A DNA stretch of 64,000 nucleotides from Flavobacterium subsaxonicum WB 4.1-42 = DSM 21790 (GCF_000422725.1 NZ_KE383909.1:1287178-1351177); one strand, 5' to 3'. Shown: positions 17,071 to 26,873, counted from the first letter of the stretch. Notes: a model not told the origin generated them from the sequence alone. A program made the numbers and translations.

Positions 17071-17122
17071 CTGACCCAAAAAACGCTTGATATTTCACTT
17101 TTAGAGTTCGAGTTACGGTACT
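17071..17122 (+). repeat. Dispersed repeat copy 3
   Basis: CTGACCCAAAAAACGCTTGATATTTCACTTTTAGAGTTCGAGTTACGGTACTT in outline; it matches 8499-8539 over GACC-AAAAA-GCTT-ATATTTCACTTTT and 8592-8626 over the following GAGTT-GGTA part. It lies directly upstream of the kinase start. Confidence 0.6.
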
Positions 17123-17294
17123 TAAGCACCAAAAAAACATCTGAAATGAATTTCAGCACTCTGTAAATATTTTATCAACCAACAACTATTTTTTACCGCC
17201 TGCCGGAAACCACTCCCGCAGGCTTTGTGTAAAAAATACATCCAAATTTTAACTTTATGATAGTATGAGATGGAATGTCTTAAAATTCGGCAGG

Positions 17295-18989
17295 CTAATT
17301 TTGTACGCCGTCCTCGTTGCTTAATTGCAGGTAATCGTAAACGGCTACGTTAGTGCTGGCGATACCCTGAGAGGTGGCATACAAACCGTAAATACATCCT
17401 ACAAAGCCACCCGCCGTTTTAGTGCTAAGGTATTTAGCATCAACGTTATCGGCAAAAAGCAGTGGTTTACCCTTGCCCACAGCATAGTAAAAACTGTAAT
17501 ATGCGCCCTTGCTTACTATCTGTAAAACAACGGTCGATGCATCAGGCTCTAACGCAACTTCTTTAATAACCTCGGTATGGTCAGTACTGTATTTTATAAG
17601 TTGTAGCACATTTTTATTGTTATGTACTGATTTACAGAAGTAATAGTAGTTTTTTTCGCTCTGAAAAACCGCAAGCCCGGCCTTTTCATTCTCAGATTGC
17701 GCCGTAAATTCTAACGCTGTTTTGGCATAGCCGTAGCTGTGTTGCTGGCGTTTGCCCAAAAAGCTGGGGTTGCCGGCCTCATGGCATTGGTCTGGCCGTA
17801 ATTTTATAGACAGTTTGCCATCAGCAATAGTATGCCATTGTTCTTTAGGGTTGCGAAGCATTAACCAGCTAAAATCGAGTTTGTTTTTATCAAACTCCTC
17901 ATTATCAACAAAAGTACCCGATAATTGCTCTCCCTTCGATTTCTCTTTTGTGGTGGGTGCAGTATATTCATGCTGAATCAGTTCGCCTTTTTTAGTAATT
18001 TCGGGCCAGCCGTCAATCCAGTTTACGGGTGCCAGAAAGGTTTCGCGGCCAATGTTAAAGTAGCCTTCCTCATAAGGCCTGCACGCCAAAAAAACACTCC
18101 ACCATTCGCCATTTTCGGCCTGTACAAAATCGCAGTGCCCCGCTGTGGTTATAGGGTTAGCCCTTTTAGGGTCGAGGTCGCGCTGCGTTAAAATGGGGTT
18201 GTTTTTATAGGGCTCGTACGGCCCATAAACAGTATTGCTCCTGAATACCACCTCTGAATGATTATCGCCCGTACCACCCTCGGCAGCAATTAGATAGTAA
18301 AAGTTATTGTGCTTAAAAATATGCGGCCCTTCAATCCAAACCGGTTTTTTAGCAAGGTCGGTACCGCCATTTACAAGTATGGTGTTCTCGCCGGTAACCT
18401 TTAAATTGTCAATGTCTACAGGTACTATCCTTATGGTGCGGTGGCCGTCGTACAGTGGTTTGTTATCGGGCGCATCGCCGTTGTACACCAGGTAGCATTT
18501 GCCATCGGTATCAAAAAATAACGACGGGTCTATGCCGTTTACCTGCGGCAGCGCCACCGGATTAGACCACGGCCCCGCCGGATCTTTAGCCGTAATTATA
18601 AAGTTACCCAGCCTGCTAATATGGGTGCAAACTATATAAAATGTGCCGTTATGATGGCTTATAGCCGGTGCAAAAAGCCCCTGCGATACGCGCTGACCTA
18701 TAAAATCGAGCTGATCAGGGCGGTCTATGGCATTGCCTATTTGTTGCCAGTGCACCAGGTCTTTACTATGAAAAACAGGTATGCCCGGAAAGTAAGCAAA
18801 GGTTGAATTGATAAGGTAGTAATCTGACCCTACCTTGCAGATGCTTGGGTCTGGGTAAAAACCCGCTAAAATTGGATTTTGGTAGGTTGTTGAAGCTGCC
18901 TCCCGGCTTTCGCTACCGTTACGTGCCGATTTACAGCCCATAGAACAAACGGCTGCCAAAACTATCAAAACCTTTGTAATTGTATTCAT
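17295..18989 (-). CDS. GH43 beta-xylosidase/alpha-L-arabinofuranosidase with C-terminal jelly-roll domain, lipoprotein
   Basis: 564-residue lipoprotein (signal ending VCSMGCKSARN). The five-bladed beta-propeller of GH43 spans about residues 35-350. The catalytic base Asp is in AGFYPDPSICKVG, the pKa-modulating Asp in GIDPSLFFD, and the acid Glu in WIEGPHIFKH. Residues of about 365-560 form the beta-sandwich (DUF1349/GH43_C2-like) found in GH43 exo-xylosidases, with EFDKNKLDFSWLMLRNP at its start. It releases xylose or arabinose from xylo-oligosaccharides; lipid anchoring implies the periplasm or outer membrane. It is separated from the other xylan genes by a 353-base control region. Confidence 0.92.
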   Translation of the reverse strand: MNTITKVLIVLAAVCSMGCKSARNGSESREAASTTYQNPILAGFYPDPSICKVGSDYYLINSTFAYFPGIPVFHSKDLVHWQQIGNAIDRPDQLDFIGQRVSQGLFAPAISHHNGTFYIVCTHISRLGNFIITAKDPAGPWSNPVALPQVNGIDPSLFFDTDGKCYLVYNGDAPDNKPLYDGHRTIRIVPVDIDNLKVTGENTILVNGGTDLAKKPVWIEGPHIFKHNNFYYLIAAEGGTGDNHSEVVFRSNTVYGPYEPYKNNPILTQRDLDPKRANPITTAGHCDFVQAENGEWWSVFLACRPYEEGYFNIGRETFLAPVNWIDGWPEITKKGELIQHEYTAPTTKEKSKGEQLSGTFVDNEEFDKNKLDFSWLMLRNPKEQWHTIADGKLSIKLRPDQCHEAGNPSFLGKRQQHSYGYAKTALEFTAQSENEKAGLAVFQSEKNYYYFCKSVHNNKNVLQLIKYSTDHTEVIKEVALEPDASTVVLQIVSKGAYYSFYYAVGKGKPLLFADNVDAKYLSTKTAGGFVGCIYGLYATSQGIASTNVAVYDYLQLSNEDGVQN

Positions 18990-19037
18990 TATCGTGCTAT
19001 CTTATGTAGATGGTTTCAGGCCACTTACCTTGTAGGG

Positions 19038-19071
19038 ACTACGCAAAATAGTACCCAATATTTTGCGTAGT
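19038..19071. repeat. Perfect 13-bp inverted repeat
   Basis: ACTACGCAAAATA (19038-19050), an 8-base spacer, then TATTTTGCGTAGT (19059-19071). It is not followed by a T run on either strand, so it is not an intrinsic terminator. It is a candidate operator or leader hairpin for the GH43 gene starting at 18989. Confidence 0.75.
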
Positions 19072-19120
19072 TTACAAGCAACTAACCAGAACTTAAAACT
19101 CTCAATTTTGTAATCTCAAA

Positions 19121-19144
19121 ATACTATATCGATTTAGTAAACCG
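19121..19144 (+). promoter_or_regulatory. Xylan-locus operator motif, site D
   Basis: ACTATATCGATTTAGTAAAC matches 15 of 21 positions of the motif at 19275-19304 in a hand alignment. Confidence 0.4.
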
Positions 19145-19274
19145 ATTGTGGAGTTTCTGAGAAATCATGCCGACTATATAATTTCTGCTTCAAATGATTT
19201 TGATAGCCGATGCATCATATAGTCAACATGACAATATTACTTATAAAAAGATGTACTCTAATCATATTTTTACG

Positions 19275-19304
19275 ATATCAACTAAAACGTATTCGTAAAC
19301 TTAT
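19275..19304 (+). promoter_or_regulatory. Xylan-locus operator motif, site A
   Basis: Carries ATATCAACTAAAACGTATTC followed by GTAAACTTAT. The core AACGTATTCGTAA (19286-19298) is identical to that at 26738-26750 and, on the other strand, at 43914-43926. Confidence 0.6.
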
Positions 19305-19342
19305 TTTCCTTATACCTGTTAGCCAAAACCTACCGTAAATAA

Positions 19343-20452
19343 CTAAGGTTTAATCAGTTCAATACCACCGTCGGTAGTATGTTTCAGTTCGGTAACTTTT
19401 ACGTTTCTAAGGTGCGTTTTACCCGAAATTTCGGTGTCATGATAAAACAGGTACCACTTATTTTTAAACTCAATAATAGAGTGATGTGTAGTCCAGCCTT
19501 CAACAGGACTCATAAACGTTCCTTTGTAATTAAAAGGGCCATAAGGGCTGTTGCTGGTAGCATACGCAAGCAAATGCGTATCGCCTGTAGAGTAGGTAAA
19601 ATAGTACTTACCGTTAAATTTGTGCATCCACGAGCCCTCAAAAAAGCGCCTGTCGTGGTCGCCGGTAAGCAGTGGTTTGCCATTTTCGTCGAGTATAACT
19701 ACATCTTTTACAGGGCCGTCAAACTGCAGCATGTCTTTGCTCATTTTTGCAACCTTGCAGCTTAAAGCCGGCTTGCTGTTATCTTCAAGGTCGGTTTTAG
19801 AGCCGTCTGCATTGTACGATCCGGTAACCCAGCGCTGCAACTGCCCGCCCCATATACCGCCAAAATACATATAAGCATCGCCATTATCATCGGTAAAAAC
19901 AGCCGGGTCTATACTAAAACTGCCGTCTATAGGTTTTGGCTCCGCCTTAAACGGCCCTGCCGGAGATTTGCTCGTGGCCACCCCTATTTTAAACACATCG
20001 TTTTTATCTTTTACCGGAAAATACAGGTAGTACGTTCCGTTTTTAAAGGCCACATCCGGTGCCCACAACTGGCGCTTAGCCCACGGAATATCTTTAACCG
20101 CCAGTGCCACACCATGATCGGTCACTTTACCGCCAACGCTGTCCATAGACAGTATGTGATAATCTTTCATATCAAAATGGTCGCCGTTATCATTTTCGGG
20201 CGTGCCGGCCTCAATATCGTGCGACGGGTAAATGTAGATCTTGCCCTCAAACACGTGTGCCGATGGGTCGGCCGTAAAAATATCCTTTACCAGCGGTGTC
20301 GATAAATACCTTTTAGTTGCCTTTACCTCAGTAGTTTTTTCTTCTGTTTTTTCAGATGGTGTGTCTTTACAGGCCGCCAGGTTAAGCAGCATAACTACCG
20401 CCGAAGCTACTGTAACTGCGCCGCTTACTTTTTTATTTGTGATGCTTTTCAT
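19343..20452 (-). CDS. GH43 family glycosidase, lipoprotein
   Basis: 369 residues, a single-domain five-bladed GH43 propeller without the C-terminal sandwich of its neighbour. The lipobox is LLNLAAC, with Cys near residue 28. Catalytic residues: Asp in FTADPSAHVFEGK, Asp in FSIDPAVFTDDNG and Glu in FFEGSWMHKFNGKYY. LWAPDVAFKNGTYYLYF is the usual second-blade sequence. Members act as beta-xylosidases or alpha-L-arabinofuranosidases; which applies cannot be read here. It is the last gene of the GH115-GH67-xylA-GH43 unit, 12 bases after xylA. Confidence 0.9.
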   Translation of the reverse strand: MKSITNKKVSGAVTVASAVVMLLNLAACKDTPSEKTEEKTTEVKATKRYLSTPLVKDIFTADPSAHVFEGKIYIYPSHDIEAGTPENDNGDHFDMKDYHILSMDSVGGKVTDHGVALAVKDIPWAKRQLWAPDVAFKNGTYYLYFPVKDKNDVFKIGVATSKSPAGPFKAEPKPIDGSFSIDPAVFTDDNGDAYMYFGGIWGGQLQRWVTGSYNADGSKTDLEDNSKPALSCKVAKMSKDMLQFDGPVKDVVILDENGKPLLTGDHDRRFFEGSWMHKFNGKYYFTYSTGDTHLLAYATSNSPYGPFNYKGTFMSPVEGWTTHHSIIEFKNKWYLFYHDTEISGKTHLRNVKVTELKHTTDGGIELIKP

Positions 20453-20464
20453 ATAACTATTTGT

Positions 20465-21787
20465 TTAGTAAGCATTAGCAATTATTTGCTCAAACAATTC
20501 CTGTTTGCCGCTAATGGCTTTAGGCTCGCCATTTTGGCGTGCGTAGGCACTAAGGTCTTCTAACGTTAAGCCGCCTTTTTCAAATTCGGCTCCTTTGCCA
20601 CCGTCAAAAGATGCATAACGCTCTTCGCGAAGCTGGGTGTAATTGGTGTTTTTAAGGATATGGTCGGCACTGATTAATCCTCTTGCAAAAATATCCATAC
20701 CACTAATGTGGGAAATAAATTTATCGTCAAGGTCGATGGAGTTCCTACGAACTTTAGCATCAAAATTGATGCCTCCGCCCTGCAGTCCACCTGCCTGAAG
20801 GAAAACAAGCATAGCCTGTGTTACCTCGTAAATATCAATTGGGAACTGATCAGTATCCCAACCGTTTTGGTAATCGCCACGGTTAGCGTCAAGGCTGCCT
20901 AAAAGACCTGCGCTTGCAGCCACCTGCATTTCGTGCTCAAAAGTATGTCCTGCAAGGGTTGCGTGGTTAACTTCCAAGTTAAGTTTGAAATCGTTCTGTA
21001 AACCGTATTTATTAAGGAAACCAATGCATGTAGCCGCATCAAAATCGTACTGGTGCTTCATTGGTTCCATTGGTTTTGGCTCGATTAAGAAGTTGCCTGT
21101 AAAACCTTTACTCCTTGCGTAATCGCGACAGATAGTTAAGAACTGCGCCAGGTGATCCTGCTCGCGTTTCATATCGGTATTGAGCAGGCTCATATAGCCT
21201 TCGCGGCCACCCCAGAAAACGTAATTCTCGCCACCTAACGCAATCGTAGCATCAATAGCAATTTTAGCCTGAGCCGCAGCATACGCCACCACATCAAAGT
21301 TAGGATTGGTAGATGCACCGTTCATATATCGTGGGTTACTGAAAAGGTTTGATGTTCCCCAAAGTAACTTGATACCTGTCTCTTTTTGTTTCTCTTTGGC
21401 ATATTCTACCACCGCTTGTATGCGCTCTTCGAACTCTTCTAAGGTCGGAGCTTCATCTACTAAATCTACATCGTGGAAACAGTAGTAAGGTATACCCAGT
21501 TTTTCCATAAACTCGAAACCGGCATCCATTTTATCTTTGGCACGGGCAACGGCGCTTTCTTTGCTGTTCCACTCGTGGGTTTCAGTGCCTGGACCAAACG
21601 GGTCGCCACCGGTGTTGCACAGCGTGTGCCAATAGGCCATTGCAAATTTAAAATGCTCTTTTAAGGGTTTGCCCGCCACGATACGATTTTCGTCATACCA
21701 TTTAAATGCCATTGGGTTTTGGCTATCGCGGCCTTCAAATTTTATCTTGTCTACGGTTTTAAAGTAGGCTTGTTTTGTTGTACTCAT
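20465..21787 (-). CDS. xylA: Xylose isomerase
   Basis: 440-residue cytosolic TIM-barrel enzyme converting D-xylose to D-xylulose with two divalent metals. The standard N-terminus ([28 protein letters not shown]) is present, as are the catalytic His in [12 protein letters not shown], the metal-site Glu in [33 protein letters not shown], and [20 protein letters not shown]. No xylulokinase gene accompanies it in this window. It lies between GH67 (105 bases upstream) and GH43 (12 bases downstream) on the same strand. Confidence 0.97.
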   Translation of the reverse strand: MSTTKQAYFKTVDKIKFEGRDSQNPMAFKWYDENRIVAGKPLKEHFKFAMAYWHTLCNTGGDPFGPGTETHEWNSKESAVARAKDKMDAGFEFMEKLGIPYYCFHDVDLVDEAPTLEEFEERIQAVVEYAKEKQKETGIKLLWGTSNLFSNPRYMNGASTNPNFDVVAYAAAQAKIAIDATIALGGENYVFWGGREGYMSLLNTDMKREQDHLAQFLTICRDYARSKGFTGNFLIEPKPMEPMKHQYDFDAATCIGFLNKYGLQNDFKLNLEVNHATLAGHTFEHEMQVAASAGLLGSLDANRGDYQNGWDTDQFPIDIYEVTQAMLVFLQAGGLQGGGINFDAKVRRNSIDLDDKFISHISGMDIFARGLISADHILKNTNYTQLREERYASFDGGKGAEFEKGGLTLEDLSAYARQNGEPKAISGKQELFEQIIANAY

Positions 21788-21892
21788 TGTTATCTATTTT
21801 AATTGATTCGATGTTTTTTATTATTCTTAATTATATATGGTACTTATGACTATAAGATAAGTCGCAGTAATGCTACTGCTACATGTTCCGCT

Positions 21893-24031
21893 CTATTCCA
21901 ATGTGAGCCCTTTGTAGTAGCTTAATGGTTTATCGGGTGCTTCTAAACCGGCCGGAATGGGCATTTTAGAAAACGTCTGGAAATACAGCACGCACGAATT
22001 TCTCCATATAACCGCCTCTTCCTCCTGCGTTTTTAGTAATGCTTGTACTTTTGTAAACGTTTCGTTATCAATGCGTCCCTTAACACCATCCCAGGTTTTT
22101 GCCATAGCCTTTACCCCATCGGTACCGGCGTAATAATGGTAGCACAAGGCATCCCAAAGGGTGCGCCCCGATTTTGTTGTGTACGTCCACTTTACGTTAT
22201 GAAACCACAGCAAAAGGTTCTCCGGGCAGGTTTCTAATTTTTCGAATTCATCTCTTACGGGAGGAAAATACTGCCCCACGGCATCAGACCCGGTGCTTGC
22301 GCGGTTAAAACCAATACCCCCGGCACTGGCATTGTGGTAGTAGGTTGATTTCCAGTTGGGCTGCGCAGCGGTATCTACCCACGGGCCCGGGCCGTTATGG
22401 GTATCATAAGCCATAATGTGGTGCAACCCCATAGGCGTCATGTAATTAACCGTATTTTCTCGCGATTGCAGCATTACCGTTTTTATAGGTGCTACAAACT
22501 CATTATCGTTGCAAAAAGTCATGCGTATCCATTCGTCGGCAATGGTATCGGCGGTTAGCTCCGGGTTCCACGCCAGCCTGCCCAGCGCATACCAGTTGGC
22601 CTGACCAAAGGGGTGCCCGCACCAGTTGCGGCTGTTGCCAATGTTAGAAACTCCGGCCATACCGGTTAGCTTGCCCGTACTGTATTTGCCCTGCAACACA
22701 TTAGCCACCGTGCTGCCCTTGCCTTTGGCGTAGGTATCCGATTTTAGTGTTTCTTCAAACAAAGTAGCCAGAAAAACAAGGTGTTTAGAAAAGCCAAGGT
22801 ATTCCTGCGTTATCTGGAACTCCATCATAAGCGATGTGGCCGGCATAGCCCCAAACAGCGGCGAAAAAGGCTCGCGCGGCTGAAAGTCTATGGCGCCATT
22901 TTTTATCTGTACCAGTACGTTATCGTTAAATTTGCCGTCAAGGGGTTTAAAACCGTTGTAAGCCTGTAGCGTGCGGTCTTCGGCGGGGTTGGTGTTGTAC
23001 ACAAATGCCCTCCACATTACAATACCGTTATGGGGCTGCAATGCAGCGGCAAGCATGTTGGCACCCTCGGCATGAGAGCGGCCATAATCTTGCGGGCCGG
23101 GCTGCCCCTCTGAGTTTGCCTTGACCAGGAAACCGCCAAAATCAGGTATAAGTTTATAAATTTCATTGGCCTTTGCTTTCCACCATTGCGCAACATCCGC
23201 ATTCAACGGATCGGCTGTTTTTAAACCTCCCAACGTAATTGGCGCACTAAACGATATGGAAAGATACACTTTGAGTCCGTACGGCCTAAAAACATCTGCC
23301 AGAACTTTTACCTTGGGTAGATATTCGGCCGTAAGTATTTTAGGATTAGCGTTTACATTGTTTAAAACCGTACCGTTAATACCTATAGAGGCATTGGCAC
23401 GGGCATAATCGGTGTAACGCGGGTCTGTAACCTTAGGCAGCTCCGCCCAGTTCCAGATAGATGTGCCGGCATAGCCACGCTCAATGCTGCCATCGAGGTT
23501 ATCCCAATGGTCCAGCATTCTTAACTGAATTTTTGGTGCGGTTGCCACCGAAAGACTGGCAATGCTTTGCTGTGTCTGGATTAGTTTTAAGAAATGAAAA
23601 ACGCCGTACAACAGGCCAATATCTTTATTGGCGGCTATTACAGTACACTGTTTTTTATTGATGGTAACCGTTTTTATAAGGAAACCCTCGTTGCCCAAAC
23701 TTTTTAATTGGGAAGCAAGATTTAAATTTGCGACAAGCGGAGAAACATTGGGCGTGCCGATAAGAAGGCAGCCATTGTTAACCGACTTTACCTGTTTAAC
23801 ATCGTTACCCAGCAAGCCTTTAAGCCCATTAGCCAGCTCTGATTGCAACGCCGTTATAGTGGCCGATTTTTGCTCAACACAATACGATTGCAATGCCTGG
23901 CGGTACTGCTCTAAAAGTGCGGCATCGGTTAACTTTTCGTACTTTAACCACAAGCGGTAGCCGTCATCAGCCTTAAGGCCTATGGGCAATAGCAGTATCA
24001 GTAAATAAGTAAGTAGTATTTTATATTTCAT
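21893..24031 (-). CDS. GH67 alpha-glucuronidase
   Basis: 712-residue secreted enzyme that cuts (4-O-methyl)glucuronic acid from the non-reducing terminal xylose of xylo-oligosaccharides. The signal peptide is MKYKILLTYLLILLLPIGLKA. An N-terminal beta domain is followed by a TIM barrel: SIWNWAELPKVTDPRYTDYA, FGGFLVKANSEGQPGPQDYG (catalytic acid region) and IVMWRAFVYN. A helical C-terminal domain holds MGLHHIMAYDTHNGPGPWVD and LLLWFHNVKW. Start taken at ATG 24031, since the upstream ATG would add MFTSLFQNLI ahead of the signal. GH115 is 49 bases upstream and xylA 105 bases downstream. Confidence 0.95.
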   Translation of the reverse strand: MKYKILLTYLLILLLPIGLKADDGYRLWLKYEKLTDAALLEQYRQALQSYCVEQKSATITALQSELANGLKGLLGNDVKQVKSVNNGCLLIGTPNVSPLVANLNLASQLKSLGNEGFLIKTVTINKKQCTVIAANKDIGLLYGVFHFLKLIQTQQSIASLSVATAPKIQLRMLDHWDNLDGSIERGYAGTSIWNWAELPKVTDPRYTDYARANASIGINGTVLNNVNANPKILTAEYLPKVKVLADVFRPYGLKVYLSISFSAPITLGGLKTADPLNADVAQWWKAKANEIYKLIPDFGGFLVKANSEGQPGPQDYGRSHAEGANMLAAALQPHNGIVMWRAFVYNTNPAEDRTLQAYNGFKPLDGKFNDNVLVQIKNGAIDFQPREPFSPLFGAMPATSLMMEFQITQEYLGFSKHLVFLATLFEETLKSDTYAKGKGSTVANVLQGKYSTGKLTGMAGVSNIGNSRNWCGHPFGQANWYALGRLAWNPELTADTIADEWIRMTFCNDNEFVAPIKTVMLQSRENTVNYMTPMGLHHIMAYDTHNGPGPWVDTAAQPNWKSTYYHNASAGGIGFNRASTGSDAVGQYFPPVRDEFEKLETCPENLLLWFHNVKWTYTTKSGRTLWDALCYHYYAGTDGVKAMAKTWDGVKGRIDNETFTKVQALLKTQEEEAVIWRNSCVLYFQTFSKMPIPAGLEAPDKPLSYYKGLTLE

Positions 24032-24080
24032 TATAAGGTTTTGAAACAGGCTCGTAAACAAGCCTTATATTATTAATTGC

Positions 24081-26645
24081 TTATGGTTTAACGGTGCGGG
24101 TTTCGGGTGGGCCCAGGTAGCTTTGCTTAACACCCCCAAAATCAATCACTATTTTTTGCAGTACCACCGCCGGGTCTACCATCCAGAATTTTAAGGTATG
24201 CTTACCGGGTTTTAAAATGCTGTGCGACGTAGTTTTTACGATGCAGTTATCGGCCACCCAACCCCTCCATACCGCAGCATCGGGAGAGGCATTTATACCT
24301 ACTATCTTTGGGGTCTCATTATCTATAGATATGGCATAGCGCAAGCCATCGGCCGCATTATGAAAGTTTAAGGTTGGCGAAAAATAAGCAGCAACACTGG
24401 CTTTTCCTTCTTCGTAAATGTAAAAAGTATACTCTAAGTGCGGATTGTTACCGCCCGGCTGTTGTTTTGGTGCGGTAACAGGAAACGGCGTTATGCCCGA
24501 TGCCGTCCTGCCAATATCCTGCAGTATTTTCCACGTTATACCATTGGTGTTTATTGCGTTGGTAAAATGCTCGGCATCGATAGCTACATAACCGTTTTTT
24601 TCGAAGAAAGCTGTTCCAGTATCTTTAGCCGCCTCACTTTGCGCCGACTTATCCGCTACAGCTGCTTCTACCGGCAAAGTGGCTTTAGAAGTTTCAGGCA
24701 CATACGTAACCTTGGGCATTATGTCGGTTTTAGGGTCGTTCCACGACGTGTAGCCTATATGCACCTGGTCCATAAAATGGTTCCATTTGCCGTTGTTCAT
24801 GGTATTGTATTGCACAGAAATAACAGAATCCTTCTTAAACAACTCTTTTACAGTATCGGCGTATGCATTAGCCTTTTTATCGTTCGCAGCTGCATACCTG
24901 TTGTTCTGTGCAGCGGCGTAATACATTTGGTGCAGGTTGGCATTGGCCCTTATGGGATGCAACACCAACTGAAAATAAGCATCATGATACTCGGCCGGCA
25001 ATTGCTGCTGGATTTTCTCTGCTTTTTCTAAAAGGGCATTGTAGGTGGCAACTACGTTTTCAGCCTCATTATAATGCTGAAGGCTGTAGGTACTGCTATC
25101 TACAAGCTCGGGCTTTCTCCTCGCGGCAAGCTGGCCGTACTCGCGCACCACCTCGCCTATTGAGTTAGCGTATTGGCTGCCAAACTGGTCGGCTGCCCAA
25201 TTGGTGTAATAGGTGCGTAAATTATCGGGAGTCCATTTATCGGGGTTCCAGGCGTAATCAAGAAAAAAAGAAATGGGGAACTCCATTGGCTTAATATCGC
25301 CTACGTTAACAATCCATATCTGCCTGGCATTATACTCCCACGCAAGATGCATTTGCTCGTACACACGGGCAATATTATTGGTGTTTATCCACTTATAATT
25401 CCGAGGGTCGCCCACATAATCAAAATGGTAGTAAATACCGTAACCCCCTTTGCGGATTTTGTCATCAACCTTCGGCAACTTACGGATGTTGCCCCAGTTA
25501 TCATCGCACAGCAACAGCGTAACATCATCGGGCACACGCATTCCCTTATCGTAATAATCCTGAACTTCTTTATACAACGCCCACAGCTGTGGTGTTTCAG
25601 ATGCCGGTTTACCGGTAATTTCTTCAAGTATTTTACGCTGGTCGGCTACTATTTTTTCCAGTAAAGCGGTGGCAGTACCCTCGGTCATAGGCTCGTCGCC
25701 ATCGCCACGCATGCCCACGGTAACAATACTTTCGTGCGTGCCCATATTCTGTATACCCTTGCGCCAAAAATCGCGTAATACGCTTTCGTTCTTAGTATAA
25801 TCCCAGGCGCCTTTGCCATAGCGTTTCCACTCCTGCTGGGCGCGCTGCATGGGTTCGTGGTGCGATGTACCCATAACAATACCCCAACGGTCGGCCAGAA
25901 CAGGGTTCAGCTTATCATCATCATTAAAAGCGCTGCCCCACATGGCGGGCCATAAATAATTGGCCTTTAGGCGAAGCAACAGCTCAAATACCTTTTCGTA
26001 CGTTTTGTGGTTTAGCCCGCCAAATTTTTCTTTAGCCCAGCCTGTAAAAGCGGGTGCTTCATCGTTAATAAAAATACCGCGGTATTTAACTTTAGGAGCG
26101 TCAGATATTGGTGTGGCAACGTTTACAAATATTTCGCTTTTCTTCTTAACCGGCACATCGGCCCACCAGTACCACGGCGAAACCCCCATTTGTTTAGATA
26201 TTTCTAAAGTGCCATAAGCTGCCCCGCGCTTGTTGCTACCTACAATTACAAGGGCCTGTTTTACACCTTTAAACGGGTTGTTTACTACCTGTATGGTATA
26301 ACCATCCCATTGCCCCGTAAGGGTTTCTACATTAAGTTTTTTTGTTTTGACTAACTCTTTTATATAGCTGCTATTAGCTACGGTGCCTATAATTATTATG
26401 TTCTTATTGGTATCTGGTTTGGTCGTAAGTTTCGGACGCTTGCCGCTTACCCTCTCTACATCGCTTATAAACAGGTTTGCCACGATGTTTATTAGCGAAT
26501 CATCCTTACTATCGATCAGTATTGAAGTAGCCTCTCCTTTAAATACTACAGGAAATCCCGAGCCATTGCTTTTATCGGTTACAAGGCTTTGTGCAGTGGC
26601 ATTTATATAAAGGATGCTGAAAAAAAATAATAGTACTTTACTCAT
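24081..26645 (-). CDS. GH115 xylan alpha-1,2-glucuronidase
   Basis: 854-residue secreted enzyme (signal MSKVLLFFFSILYINATAQS). Unlike GH67, GH115 removes (methyl)glucuronic acid from internal xylose residues of polymeric glucuronoxylan. Visible blocks: the N-terminal domain (IIIIGTVANSSYIKELV), the TIM barrel (VKYRGIFINDEAPAFTGWAK, LLLRLKANYLWPAMWGSAFN, MGTSHHEPMQRAQQEW, TVGMRGDGDEPM, IWIVNVGDIKPMEFPISFFL), and a C-terminal sandwich domain (FEKNGYVAIDAEHFTNA). It is the first gene of a four-gene unit, preceded by a good -33/-7 promoter. Confidence 0.95.
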   Translation of the reverse strand: MSKVLLFFFSILYINATAQSLVTDKSNGSGFPVVFKGEATSILIDSKDDSLINIVANLFISDVERVSGKRPKLTTKPDTNKNIIIIGTVANSSYIKELVKTKKLNVETLTGQWDGYTIQVVNNPFKGVKQALVIVGSNKRGAAYGTLEISKQMGVSPWYWWADVPVKKKSEIFVNVATPISDAPKVKYRGIFINDEAPAFTGWAKEKFGGLNHKTYEKVFELLLRLKANYLWPAMWGSAFNDDDKLNPVLADRWGIVMGTSHHEPMQRAQQEWKRYGKGAWDYTKNESVLRDFWRKGIQNMGTHESIVTVGMRGDGDEPMTEGTATALLEKIVADQRKILEEITGKPASETPQLWALYKEVQDYYDKGMRVPDDVTLLLCDDNWGNIRKLPKVDDKIRKGGYGIYYHFDYVGDPRNYKWINTNNIARVYEQMHLAWEYNARQIWIVNVGDIKPMEFPISFFLDYAWNPDKWTPDNLRTYYTNWAADQFGSQYANSIGEVVREYGQLAARRKPELVDSSTYSLQHYNEAENVVATYNALLEKAEKIQQQLPAEYHDAYFQLVLHPIRANANLHQMYYAAAQNNRYAAANDKKANAYADTVKELFKKDSVISVQYNTMNNGKWNHFMDQVHIGYTSWNDPKTDIMPKVTYVPETSKATLPVEAAVADKSAQSEAAKDTGTAFFEKNGYVAIDAEHFTNAINTNGITWKILQDIGRTASGITPFPVTAPKQQPGGNNPHLEYTFYIYEEGKASVAAYFSPTLNFHNAADGLRYAISIDNETPKIVGINASPDAAVWRGWVADNCIVKTTSHSILKPGKHTLKFWMVDPAVVLQKIVIDFGGVKQSYLGPPETRTVKP

Positions 26646-26658
26646 TAGATGTGGTTAA

Positions 26659-26686
26659 CAAAAATAATTCTCCAATAATGTTTCAA
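26659..26686 (-). promoter_or_regulatory. Promoter of the GH115-GH67-xylA-GH43 unit
   Basis: On the minus strand: TTG (26684-26686), a spacer of 17, then TATTTTTG (26659-26666). This is a good Bacteroidota-type promoter, 13 bases before the GH115 start codon. Confidence 0.65.
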
Positions 26687-26726
26687 TATTACCCCGAATA
26701 TTTTTGAATTATAAAATCTTTCTAAA

Positions 26727-26754
26727 ATATCAGCTAAAACGTATTCGTAACTTT
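26727..26754 (+). promoter_or_regulatory. Xylan-locus operator motif, site B
   Basis: ATATCAGCTAAAACGTATTC then GTAACTTT, 18 of 21 matches to site A. It lies between the divergent GH115 and GH2 promoters, about 60 bases upstream of the inferred GH2 transcription start, a position suited to an activator. Confidence 0.6.
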
Positions 26755-26789
26755 TCTTTCAAATACTACAGGCAATCTTAAGTATATTC

Positions 26790-26797
26790 TACTTTTG
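26790..26797 (+). promoter_or_regulatory. -7 box of the GH2 gene
   Basis: TACTTTTG matches TAnnTTTG. No good -33 element is seen, which would fit an activator-dependent promoter. The leader would be about 70 bases. Confidence 0.45.
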
Positions 26798-26873
26798 ATT
26801 TTGAGACGTACAGCCTGCTGCGCACAAAGCAATTGTGCAGTAAAATAAGGCCCTGCAACAAAATAACACCTTT

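Larger units (their letters stand above)
18990..19342. promoter_or_regulatory. 353-base intergenic control region of the first GH43 gene
   Basis: No reading frame of note. It holds a perfect 13-bp inverted repeat (19038-19071), two matches to the locus-wide operator motif (19121-19144 and 19275-19304), and a looser inverted pair GACTATAT (19173-19180) / ATATAGTC (19217-19224). I see no clear terminator for the operon that ends at 19343. Confidence 0.6.

Noticed and set aside
17040..17159. N-terminal extension of 40 residues on the PfkB kinase.
   Set aside because: It crosses the dispersed repeat at 17071-17122, has no family counterpart, and the family match begins right after ATG 17039.
17199..17224. 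GCCTGC/GCAGGC stem after the first GH43 gene taken as a terminator.
   Set aside because: On the minus strand it is followed by A-rich, not T-rich, sequence, so it lacks the form of an intrinsic terminator.
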